A stretch of DNA of 7,934 nt from Gallionella sp. (GCA_004298605.1 SCPW01000213.1:1-7934), one strand, 5' to 3'; counted from the stretch's first letter, positions 1 to 5,526 are shown. The notes: generated from the letters alone by a model not told the origin. Numbers and translations are program-made.

Positions 1-1
1 T

Positions 2-334
2 CTGAACGATGCCCCATACGGCACGGAGCGCAGTTACAACGGGTTGCGGCTCGCGCGTTCGCTGCTCAAGACCGGCGAAGCGGAGGTCAAGATGTTCCTT
101 GTCGGCGATGCGGCAGCGTGCGCCAAACGCGGGCAGAAAGTGCCGCAGGGCTATTACAACATCGGCGACATGCTGGGCATGGTGGCGCGCAATGGCGGCG
201 AAATCGGCGCCTGCGGCAGTTGTCTCGATGCGCGCGGCATCGCTGACGGGGAGCTGGTCGAAGGCGCGTCGCGCAGCACCATGGATCAACTCACCGCGTG
301 GACGCAGTGGGCCGATAAAGTTATCGTTTTTTAG
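2..334 (+). CDS. DsrE/DsrF-like family protein, 3' part (5' end outside window)
   Basis: The frame is open from the first bases to the TAG at 332-334, giving 110 visible residues. The visible part starts LNDAPYGTERSYNGLRLA, the beginning of a DsrE/DsrF-like fold (nucleotide-like pocket after a first beta strand), so only a few N-terminal residues are missing. A TTG at 44 could be read as a start but would cut this conserved segment, so the gene is called partial. A cysteine in the AACAKRG stretch and a later CGSC motif followed by LDARG are visible; cysteines at such sites in DsrE-type proteins carry or transfer persulfide sulfur. No signal peptide is visible and a cytoplasmic location is inferred. 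The gene ends 8 bases before the SQR-type oxidoreductase, whose ribosome binding site overlaps this stop codon, so the two are surely co-transcribed. The exact sulfur substrate cannot be told from the sequence. Confidence 0.85.
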   Translation: MNDAPYGTERSYNGLRLARSLLKTGEAEVKMFLVGDAAACAKRGQKVPQGYYNIGDMLGMVARNGGEIGACGSCLDARGIADGELVEGASRSTMDQLTAWTQWADKVIVF

Positions 335-342
335 GGGGATAA

Positions 343-1494
343 ATGGGTCGCACGGTACTGGTATTGGGTGCGGGAATCGGCGGCATCGTGGCCGCCGAGA
401 CGTTGCGCAAGTTGCTGCCCGCTTCAGATCGCGTGATCGCGGCAGATCGCGCCGGGCAGCATTTTTTTCCGCCCTCGCTGTTGTGGCTGATGGTGGGTAC
501 ACGGAGCCCGGAAGAATTTTCCAGGCCGCTGGATCGCTTGAATCGTCGCGGCATCGAGTTTCGCCAAGGCAGCGTCACGCGGATTGACCCCGCACAGCGG
601 GAAGCCGAAATTGACGGACAACCCCTGCGCGCCGATGCACTGGTGATCGCGCTGGGTGCGGAGTACGCGCCGGAAGCCATTCCCGGCCTCGCCGGAGCCG
701 GGCTCTGCATTTACACGATGGAAGGCGCGATTGCGATCCGCGATGCGCTGGCGCAGTTTTCGGGCGGGCGCATTGTCATCATGACTGCCGCGCCGCAGTA
801 CAAATGCCCGGCTGCGCCCTACGAGACCGCGCTGCTGGTGGATGACTACCTGCGCAAGCGCGGCCTGCGCGACAAAACCGAGATAGCGTTTTTTGCCGCC
901 GAACCTCGACCGATGTTCGTCGCCGGTCCCGAACTGGGCGCCGCCGTGCGCGGGATGGTCGAGGCGCGCGGCATCGCTTACCATCCCGAGCACCAGGTTA
1001 AGGTGGTCGATGCCGCCAACCGCCACATTGTTTTCACAAATGGCGCCGAGACAGAATTCGACCTGCTGCTCTATGTCCCGCCGCATCGAGCCCCTGCTCT
1101 GGTAAAGGAAGCTGGGCTTACGAATGAAAGCGGCTGGGTTCCCGTTGACCGCCACACGCTGCAAACAAAATTCGACAACGTTTTTGCCATCGGCGACATC
1201 ACTACGGTTCCGCTCAAGATGGGACGCCCCTTACCCAAGGCCGGTGTGTTCGCCCACGGTCATGCCGAAGTCGTGGCGCACAACATCGCCCATGCCTGGA
1301 CCGGCAAGGGCGCGCCGCGCCAGTTCGCCGGCGAAGGCATGTGCTTCATCGAAACCGGCGGCGGCCGCGCAGGCATCGGCAAGGGGAATTTTTATGCCGA
1401 GCCGACGCCGCAAGTGGAGATGCGCGGGCCAAGCCGCTTCTGGCATTTGGGCAAAATACTCTATGAGAAGCACTGGCTGTATCGGCGTTTCTGA
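343..1494 (+). CDS. FAD-dependent pyridine nucleotide-disulfide oxidoreductase, sulfide:quinone oxidoreductase type
   Basis: This 383-residue flavoprotein probably oxidises sulfide or a related sulfur compound and passes electrons to quinone. The N-terminal FAD-binding motif GAGIGG sits at residues 9-14, and the second FAD contact, FAIGDIT, places Asp285 near the flavin ribityl chain. Three cysteines are at 122, 155 (in YKCPAAPYE) and 334 (in GMCFIETGGG). Their spacing resembles the three catalytic cysteines of characterised SQRs (124, 156 and 347 in the Aquifex enzyme, from memory); flavocytochrome c sulfide dehydrogenases normally keep only two. The C-terminus (FWHLGKILYEKHWLYRRF) is amphipathic and aromatic, as expected for the peripheral membrane anchor of SQRs. 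No signal peptide is seen, so it probably sits on the cytoplasmic face of the membrane. The start is ATG at 343 with an AGGGGGA ribosome binding site at 333-339. Which SQR subtype it is, or whether it is an SQR-like enzyme acting with the upstream DsrE protein, is not settled. Confidence 0.85.
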   Translation: MGRTVLVLGAGIGGIVAAETLRKLLPASDRVIAADRAGQHFFPPSLLWLMVGTRSPEEFSRPLDRLNRRGIEFRQGSVTRIDPAQREAEIDGQPLRADALVIALGAEYAPEAIPGLAGAGLCIYTMEGAIAIRDALAQFSGGRIVIMTAAPQYKCPAAPYETALLVDDYLRKRGLRDKTEIAFFAAEPRPMFVAGPELGAAVRGMVEARGIAYHPEHQVKVVDAANRHIVFTNGAETEFDLLLYVPPHRAPALVKEAGLTNESGWVPVDRHTLQTKFDNVFAIGDITTVPLKMGRPLPKAGVFAHGHAEVVAHNIAHAWTGKGAPRQFAGEGMCFIETGGGRAGIGKGNFYAEPTPQVEMRGPSRFWHLGKILYEKHWLYRRF

Positions 1495-1568
1495 AATAAC
1501 CGTAGCGCCATGTGATGATTAAGGGAGTTGGAAATTATTAAAGTACCGTTAATCATGCCACCAACATC

Positions 1569-1671
1569 ACCCCATCCCCCACCTAGTTGCCCCCTCGCTA
1601 ACGCTCTCCCCCTGAAGGGGGAGGAACACTACTCCCTCCCCTTCAAGGGGAGGGTTGGGGTGGGGATGGGT
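1569..1671. repeat. GC-rich double-palindrome intergenic repeat, probable bidirectional terminator
   Basis: Two hairpins lie side by side. The first has arms CTCCCCC (1606-1612) and GGGGGAG (1617-1623) around TGAA. The second has arms CCCTCCCCTT (1634-1643) and AAGGGGAGGG (1645-1654) around a single C. The outer edges are also complementary, with one or two indels: ACCCCATCCCCCACC on the left and GGTTGGGGTGGGGATGGG on the right, followed by TTTTGTTTT. Nested palindromes of this type are interspersed repeats in many betaproteobacterial genomes. The position between convergent genes, plus the T-rich right flank for + strand transcripts, suggests a terminator role. Confidence 0.65.
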
Positions 1672-1708
1672 TTTGTTTTGACGTAATTTATAAATGGTAT
1701 TTTGGTAA

Positions 1709-1779
1709 TTTCCTGCTCCCTAAGTGAACGCTGAATAGACCCGCTCGCCCTGAGCCTGTCGAAGAGCCGGGAGCAGAAA
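1709..1779. repeat. Short repeat element with inverted ends, containing a CCTGAGCCTGTCGAAG core
   Basis: CTGCTCCC (1713-1720) and GGGAGCAG (1769-1776) are perfect inverted copies. With one bulged base the match extends to TTTC on the left and GAAA on the right. The interior carries CGCCCTGAGCCTGTCGAAG (about 1746-1764), which I recognise as the core of a very common intergenic repeat in proteobacteria (CCTTCGACAGGCTCAGG when read on the other strand). Its mobility and function are unknown. The element lies about 40 bases downstream of the diguanylate cyclase stop, so it may also shape the 3' end of that transcript. Confidence 0.5.
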
Positions 1780-1820
1780 GTTGCGCCCAGACGGCATCCG
1801 GTTTTTGCCGATGGCCGCTA

Positions 1821-3290
1821 TCAACCGATTGCAGCAGGTTCGCTGAAGAACTGATAATTGTTTTTTCCGCACGTCTTGGCGCGGTACATTGCGGTATCGG
1901 CATTCCGCAACAAACTGTTCCCGTTGTCCCCGTCCCTGGGGTGGATGCTGATTCCCACGCTGACCGTGACAAATAATTCGTGGCCTTCAATCACGAAAGG
2001 TTCGGCGCAAGTCTCCAGCATTCTTTCCGCAACCTGGGCAGCCACTTGTTCATCCGCTATATTCCCCAGCAAGGCGACGAATTCATCCCCGCCCATGCGG
2101 GATAGGGTGTCTCCCTCGCGGATGCAGGAAACAAGCCGTTCCGCGACTTCCCTGAGAAACTGGTCGCCCGCACCATGGCCATACAAGTCATTGATCGCCT
2201 TGAATCCATCCAGATCGACGAAGAGGATTGCCATCATGGAACCGTTGCGCCTGGAATGCACCAGATCCAGGGATAGCCGGTCATACAGCAGGGTGCGGTT
2301 GGGCAACCCGGTCAATTCGTCGTAGTACGCCAGCTTGTGCAGGCGTTTTTTCATTTCTTCCTGGTTGGAGATATCGGAAAAAACCCCGATGTAATAATCA
2401 ATTTCGCCGCCGTCATTCCTGATTACGTTGATATTCAGCCATTCCAGGTATATCTCACCATTCTTGCGCCTGTTCCGGATTTCTCCCTGCCAGCCGTCAT
2501 TTTTTTTCAACGAGGCGTACATCCTGCGATAAAACTCATCGTCGTTGAGGCCGGATTTGAGTATGGTCGGGGTGTTGCCGACTGCCTCGTCGGCGCTGTA
2601 GCCGGTCACCCACGAAAAGGCGGAATTGACGGCGATAATCCGGGTTTGGGCGTCGGTCAGCATGACGCCTTCCTGAATATTCTCCAGAGCCTTCGCCGAG
2701 AGATGAAGCTTGCGTTCCGCCAGCTTGCGCTCGGTAATGTCGGTCAGCACGGCCCTGCAATATTTTGTCTTGTCGCCCGCAAGCCGGGGAACGGCGCCGG
2801 TCATCTGTACCGCGATGGATTTACCATCCAGCAATTCGAGCGTAAATTCTGCGCTCGCCCGGGTGTCGCCCGATAAATATTTATGGATATGGTGCAGAAA
2901 TTTATTGCGGTCCCGCCGCGCCACGAAATTGATGAAAGGCATACCTATCAGGCTGGAGCGATCCGCGCGGACCAGGCTGGCGCCCGCCAGATTGGCTTCC
3001 ATGACCAAGCCATGCGGGTCGAAGGAAAAATAACCCAGCGCGGCCGAGTCATACAGGCTGACATAACGGTCGCGCGATTCTTCGAGTTGCCGCCGCGCTT
3101 TCAATAGCTCGCGGTTCTGTATTTCGAGCTCGATCTGGTGCGCGTGCAGCTCGCGCAGCATACGTGAAAAAACTGTCGCATCGGGCGCTTCAGACTTTAC
3201 CACTACCCGTTCGAACTCGGCGTGAAGCTCCGCGTCGTTCAATTTCACATATGCGCCCGCGACACCTCTTTTGAGATTTTCGATTATCAA
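1821..3290 (-). CDS. Diguanylate cyclase with two PAS domains (PAS-PAS-GGDEF)
   Basis: The protein probably makes c-di-GMP from two GTP in response to a signal sensed by its PAS domains. Numbering from the TTG at 3290 (489 residues): a helical, coiled-coil-like stretch at about 41-76 (ELHAHQIELEIQNREL and following), PAS 1 at about 74-189 ending in LTDITERK, PAS 2 at about 197-311 ending in FSDISNQEE, and the GGDEF domain at about 317-485, starting DELTGLPNR. The active-site GGDEF (400-404) is intact. An RxxD inhibitory site (REGD, 391-394) lies at the standard distance before it, so feedback inhibition by c-di-GMP is expected. There is no EAL or HD-GYP domain and no membrane segment, so it is probably a cytoplasmic sensor. 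Start choice: TTG at 3290 has a perfect AAGGAGG five bases upstream, while an in-frame GTG at 3332 (adding 14 residues) has no ribosome binding site. The gene follows the HPF gene on the same strand and may be the last gene of that operon. The PAS ligand is unknown. Confidence 0.88.
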   Translation of the reverse strand: MIIENLKRGVAGAYVKLNDAELHAEFERVVVKSEAPDATVFSRMLRELHAHQIELEIQNRELLKARRQLEESRDRYVSLYDSAALGYFSFDPHGLVMEANLAGASLVRADRSSLIGMPFINFVARRDRNKFLHHIHKYLSGDTRASAEFTLELLDGKSIAVQMTGAVPRLAGDKTKYCRAVLTDITERKLAERKLHLSAKALENIQEGVMLTDAQTRIIAVNSAFSWVTGYSADEAVGNTPTILKSGLNDDEFYRRMYASLKKNDGWQGEIRNRRKNGEIYLEWLNINVIRNDGGEIDYYIGVFSDISNQEEMKKRLHKLAYYDELTGLPNRTLLYDRLSLDLVHSRRNGSMMAILFVDLDGFKAINDLYGHGAGDQFLREVAERLVSCIREGDTLSRMGGDEFVALLGNIADEQVAAQVAERMLETCAEPFVIEGHELFVTVSVGISIHPRDGDNGNSLLRNADTAMYRAKTCGKNNYQFFSEPAAIG

Positions 3291-3295
3291 ACCGG

Positions 3296-3302
3296 CCTCC
3301 TT
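3296..3302 (-). promoter_or_regulatory. Ribosome binding site that fixes the diguanylate cyclase start
   Basis: The complement reads AAGGAGG, a full match to the anti-Shine-Dalgarno, with CCGGT between it and the TTG at 3288-3290. It argues for the rare TTG start over the in-frame GTG at 3332. Confidence 0.55.
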
Positions 3303-3379
3303 CAGGGCATGTCCCGCGATGCGGCCTGGCACTTGGGCGAGATATGGATTTTTAAAGGCGCCCTATATCTGCGGTGGGC

Positions 3380-3748
3380 TCACTCCCCGGCCAAACCCCC
3401 GCGTTCGCCCGTGCGCTCCGGCGCATGCGCCTTGATGTCGCCGCGGATTTTGCGCGCGTAATCTTCGAGCCGGCGCCTGGCGGAATCAAAAGCATCGCGC
3501 AAGGCCACGTAAACATCTTCGTGATGGTCGTGATTGACCACGATCTCGCCGCCCGGCACGCCGATGTCGATGCGCACGTTGAACTCTTTGCCCTGGTGGT
3601 GGTGCTTGTGCGGTGCCTCAACCACGATACGGCAGGATACGATGTGCCCGAAAAACGCATCGAGCTTGTTCACCCTGTCGCGGATATGCGTTTCGAGCGC
3701 CTCCGAATGGTCGATATCGCGGATGGTGATTTGCATGGGTATCTGCAT
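3380..3748 (-). CDS. Short ribosome hibernation-promoting factor (HPF/RaiA family)
   Basis: This 122-residue protein belongs to the HPF/RaiA (sigma-54 modulation) family. These proteins bind the small ribosomal subunit at the decoding site and silence ribosomes during starvation or stress. The domain covers about residues 5-100: MQITIRDIDHSEALETHIRD, then VNKLDAFFGHIVSCRIVVE, then a GKEFNVRIDIGVPGGEIVV strand pair, then HEDVYVALRDAFDSARRRLEDYARK. It has the short form, without the C-terminal dimerisation domain of long HPF; the tail (HAPERTGERGGLAGE) is polar and probably disordered. A His-rich segment HKHHH sits at 48-51 and another, NHDHHED, at 72-78. The start at 3748 is supported by AAGGA (3754-3758) five bases upstream; a second in-frame ATG lies four codons later. 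It starts 18 bases after the cytochrome stop, so the two are almost certainly co-transcribed. This is probably not the housekeeping hpf next to rpoN, because the neighbours differ. Confidence 0.87.
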   Translation of the reverse strand: MQIPMQITIRDIDHSEALETHIRDRVNKLDAFFGHIVSCRIVVEAPHKHHHQGKEFNVRIDIGVPGGEIVVNHDHHEDVYVALRDAFDSARRRLEDYARKIRGDIKAHAPERTGERGGLAGE

Positions 3749-3766
3749 GGTTTTCCTTGCGGTAAG

Positions 3767-4093
3767 TTAATAATTTCCCGGAGAGCCCTTGGCGCCGGCG
3801 GTCGGAAAATGGTAATAGGCCGCGTTCAGGTAATGGGCGGTATCTTCGATTTCCTCTTCGTTCCAGGCCAGCCCGATGTTGGCCTGCCAGCGGCGCACCT
3901 GGGCGGCCAGACTGTCCCAGTCTGCCGCAAGCTTCTTCTCGCGCCAATGGATCTGCCCCGAGTGGCATGCGCCGCAGTGCGTCGAATAAAGCAATTCGCC
4001 GCGCGCTTCGCCATGCTCCGCCCCGGCATATACCGGGGTATGCACGCCCCAGCAGAGGCACATCGCAAAAAACAGTTTTCCCGATCGAAGCAT
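3767..4093 (-). CDS. Small exported monohaem c-type cytochrome without a methionine ligand
   Basis: A 108-residue protein with a signal peptide (MLRSGKLFFAMCLCWGVHTPVYA, probable cleavage after residue 23), so it acts in the periplasm. One haem attachment motif, CGACH, is at residues 40-44. The C-terminal helix EEEIEDTAHYLNAAYYHF (79-96) is typical of class I cytochromes c. No methionine follows the haem motif, so the usual Met sixth ligand is absent. His49, His88, His95 or no ligand at all (a five-coordinate haem) are possibilities. Two cysteines inside the signal peptide (12 and 14) do not form a convincing lipobox. The start at 4093 is preferred over an in-frame upstream one at 4132, because it gives a clean signal peptide and has AAGGGA nine bases upstream (4103-4108). 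The gene lies between the BCAM0308-family gene and the HPF gene. The electron donor and acceptor are unknown; an oxygen, NO or redox sensing role is conceivable but is only inference. Confidence 0.85.
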   Translation of the reverse strand: MLRSGKLFFAMCLCWGVHTPVYAGAEHGEARGELLYSTHCGACHSGQIHWREKKLAADWDSLAAQVRRWQANIGLAWNEEEIEDTAHYLNAAYYHFPTAGAKGSPGNY

Positions 4094-4152
4094 GAATATG
4101 TATCCCTTCAGACGTCGCGGGGTGAGCCGCACCTACCCCAAAAATATTCATG
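4091..4152 (-). promoter_or_regulatory. Inverted repeat enclosing the cytochrome ribosome binding site and start codon
   Basis: CATGAATAT at 4091-4099 and ATATTCATG at 4144-4152 are perfect 9-base inverted copies. In the transcript the downstream arm contains the cytochrome AUG, and the loop holds its ribosome binding site plus an inner hairpin with arms GGGGU and ACCCC. Folding would hide the start codon. A regulatory role is inferred; the match could be chance, since the arms are AT-rich and 44 bases apart. Confidence 0.3.
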
Positions 4153-4177
4153 TTGCCACCGCGAATTACATGTTCCT

Positions 4178-4684
4178 TCAGTGTGTCCAGCTCACGCGCA
4201 ACAGGTTTTCCTCGGGGTTGTAGTGAAATTCCAGCTCGCCCTGGTAGGCGTGATGCAACGCTTCGCCCATGCCGCGGGCAAGATGGATGTCGGTCGTGGT
4301 CACCAGTGTTGCGCCATCTTTTTTTTCTTCCACCGCCATGATGCGTTTGAGCGGATGTTCCGATCCTTCGTGCTTTTCATGGTTGTGTACGAGATTCATG
4401 ATTTCGTCGCGGTGGGCGTGGAAAAACGCTCCGTTCAGGGTAAGAAAGCCGGCGGGGTAATGGTCGTGGATGCGGTGGCATGCGGAGCAGGTTTCCCGGT
4501 GGGCTCCCGCCGGCGCTTTCATCCACTGCCAGCGCCCCGCATGAAATACCGCGCCGCATTGCGGGCAGACGGTCGGCTCCGGCAGCTTTCCCTTCAACTT
4601 GTAGGCATCATGCACGCGCTCCTGAAAAATGCCGTCGTGAGGGTGTGCCGGGTGGAAGCCCCGGGTAGTCGTTGCGTGGCTCAT
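4178..4684 (-). CDS. BCAM0308-family zinc-ribbon protein
   Basis: This 168-residue soluble protein matches, from memory, the family named after Burkholderia cenocepacia BCAM0308; its function is not established. Two cysteine pairs, C40-x2-C43 (VCPQCGAVFHAGRWQW) and C66-x2-C69 (CSACHRIHDHYPAG), look like a four-cysteine zinc ribbon. The second pair reads CxxCH, but there is no signal peptide and a partner pair is present, so a haem is unlikely. The C-terminal half (NGAFFHAHRDEIMNLVHN, EHPLKRIM, then VTTTDIHLARGMGEALHHAY and GELEFHY) resembles the region after the zinc fingers in Nmd3-like ribosome proteins. That comparison is recalled, not computed. The start at 4684 has TTGGAGAA six bases upstream (4691-4698); an in-frame frame extends to 4756 but would run into a repeat and lacks support. 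It lies 84 bases before the cytochrome gene, in the same operon-like run as HPF, which would fit a ribosome or stress role. Confidence 0.8.
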   Translation of the reverse strand: MSHATTTRGFHPAHPHDGIFQERVHDAYKLKGKLPEPTVCPQCGAVFHAGRWQWMKAPAGAHRETCSACHRIHDHYPAGFLTLNGAFFHAHRDEIMNLVHNHEKHEGSEHPLKRIMAVEEKKDGATLVTTTDIHLARGMGEALHHAYQGELEFHYNPEENLLRVSWTH

Positions 4685-4704
4685 GATAAATTCTCCAATA
4701 ATTT

Positions 4705-4764
4705 TTTGCAGGGTAGGCGCGCAGTCCACGCGGACACGTTGGCGGGCTGCGCCCACCCTGCAAA
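4705..4764. repeat. REP-like imperfect palindrome between hsp20 and the BCAM0308-family gene
   Basis: TTTGCAGGGT (4705-4714) pairs perfectly with ACCCTGCAAA (4755-4764). The stem continues imperfectly through AGGCGCGCAG and CTGCGCCC, and an inner hairpin GTCC-ACGC-GGAC lies at 4724-4735. The GCAGGGT..GGGC / GCCC..ACCCTGC pattern is like a common interspersed palindrome in betaproteobacteria. It begins 20 bases upstream of the BCAM0308-family start, just beyond its ribosome binding site, and may end or process the hsp20 transcript. Confidence 0.6.
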
Positions 4765-4790
4765 CTACAAAATTTCAAAAATGCGGCGTT

Positions 4791-5240
4791 TTACGAAATG
4801 GCGATTTCCTTGCGGCCTGACGCCCCGGGCTTCTTCGGCAATGTGAGTTCGAGCACGCCGTTGTTATATTTGGCCTGAACCTGGCTCTGGTCGATCTCGT
4901 CGGCCAGATTGAAACTGCGCGAGGCCATGCCGTAACTGCGCTCGCAGCGGATCACTTTCTCCCCCTCTTTTTCTTCCTTTTCTTTCCTGACTTCGGCGCT
5001 GATGGAAACCCGGTTGCCTTCGACGGACACATGGATGTCATCCTTGCTCACGCCCGGGATTTCCGCGTTGACCATATACTTGCCGTCCGCCTCTTTTACA
5101 TCCATTTTGATCTGTGGCTCGATTTCCATTCCGCGTGAAGACGGGCGCATCATGAACCTGTTGAAAACATCGTCCACGTCCCAGAACGGTTCGAAACGTG
5201 CGAGTTCGCGGAAGGGGTCAAAACGGGTAATGTTAGCCAT
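4791..5240 (-). CDS. Small heat-shock protein, Hsp20 / alpha-crystallin family
   Basis: A 149-residue ATP-independent chaperone that holds unfolding proteins. The N-terminal arm (1-40) begins MANITRFDPFRELARFEPFWDV, typical of bacterial class A Hsp20. The alpha-crystallin domain spans about 42-137 and includes the VNAEIPGVSKDDIHVSVEGN strands and the hallmark NGVLELTLPKK (127-137). The C-terminal extension ends in IAI (146-148), the IxI motif that docks into neighbouring subunits to build oligomers. A charged loop KEKEEKEGEKV lies at 86-96. The start at 5240 has AAGGAG seven bases upstream (5248-5253). Genes of this family beside low-oxygen or stress genes often belong to dormancy responses. 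I found no convincing sigma-32 promoter in the upstream region, so a different control is possible. The gap to the next gene (106 bases) holds a large palindrome, so it may be transcribed partly on its own. Confidence 0.93.
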   Translation of the reverse strand: MANITRFDPFRELARFEPFWDVDDVFNRFMMRPSSRGMEIEPQIKMDVKEADGKYMVNAEIPGVSKDDIHVSVEGNRVSISAEVRKEKEEKEGEKVIRCERSYGMASRSFNLADEIDQSQVQAKYNNGVLELTLPKKPGASGRKEIAIS

Positions 5241-5361
5241 GATATTTCTCCTTTTTAAATTAAATAAACATCGCTTGTACAGCCAAACAGCAGCAACATC
5301 CCCTTTGCCGATTTGAAAGAAAGATGCCCCGCATTTTCTTGGTTCCGAACGTGTGCCGAAG

Positions 5362-5526
5362 TTAGAATTTTGTTGCCGGGCCGGGTTGACCGGGCTGGTT
5401 TTTGGCGGGCGCCCTGCGTTCCCCCAGTCTCATCACGATCATCTTTTCGCGGCGCAATTGCCCGACACTGTGAACTTCCCTGCGTCTTTCGATGAATCTG
5501 TCAGCCTCGGGATTCGGCGGCTTCAT
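5362..5526 (-). CDS. Possible 54-residue small basic protein of unknown function
   Basis: An ATG at 5524-5526 is preceded by GAGGAG (5535-5540) with an eight-base spacer and opens a 54-codon frame ending in TAA. The product begins MKPPNPEADRFIERRREV, is strongly charged and Arg-rich in the middle (RRREVHSVGQLRREK and RLGERRAP), and ends in a Pro/Gly-rich tail. There is no signal peptide or membrane segment. I recognise no family. Several AGA and AGG codons make the codon use unlike the neighbouring genes, which lowers confidence. It sits between the two-component genes and hsp20 on the same strand. It could equally be a non-coding leader with a chance ribosome binding site. Confidence 0.4.
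   Translation of the reverse strand: MKPPNPEADRFIERRREVHSVGQLRREKMIVMRLGERRAPAKNQPGQPGPATKF

Larger units (their letters stand above)
1495..1820. other. Convergent intergenic region with stacked repeats, no gene
   Basis: This stretch separates the SQR-type gene (+) from the diguanylate cyclase gene (-), which converge on it. I see no credible coding region. It contains a GC-rich double-palindrome element (about 1569-1671) and a second short element with inverted ends (about 1709-1779), both listed separately. Transcription from both sides probably ends here. Confidence 0.7.

Noticed and set aside
9..587. A 192-codon + strand frame overlapping the DsrE-like gene and the start of the SQR-type gene
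   Set aside because: The other frame encodes two recognised families separated by a ribosome binding site; this product is Arg/Ala-rich without a fold.
1688..1990. A 100-codon - strand frame overlapping the end of the diguanylate cyclase gene and the repeats
   Set aside because: It overlaps the conserved GGDEF C-terminus in another frame and continues into repeat sequence.
4475..4489. CSACH in the BCAM0308-family protein as a c-type haem site
   Set aside because: No signal peptide precedes it, and a second CxxC pair 23 residues earlier makes a four-cysteine zinc site the better reading.
3374..4846. A 490-codon open frame on the + strand running across HPF, the cytochrome, the BCAM0308-family gene and the end of hsp20
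   Set aside because: It is antisense to four recognisable protein families with good ribosome binding sites; its own translation shows no domain and looks like the complement of GC-rich coding DNA.
5310..5337. TTTGAAAG followed by CCCCGCAT on the + strand as a heat-shock (sigma-32) promoter
   Set aside because: The spacing of 8-9 bases is too short for a sigma-32 promoter and it points away from hsp20.
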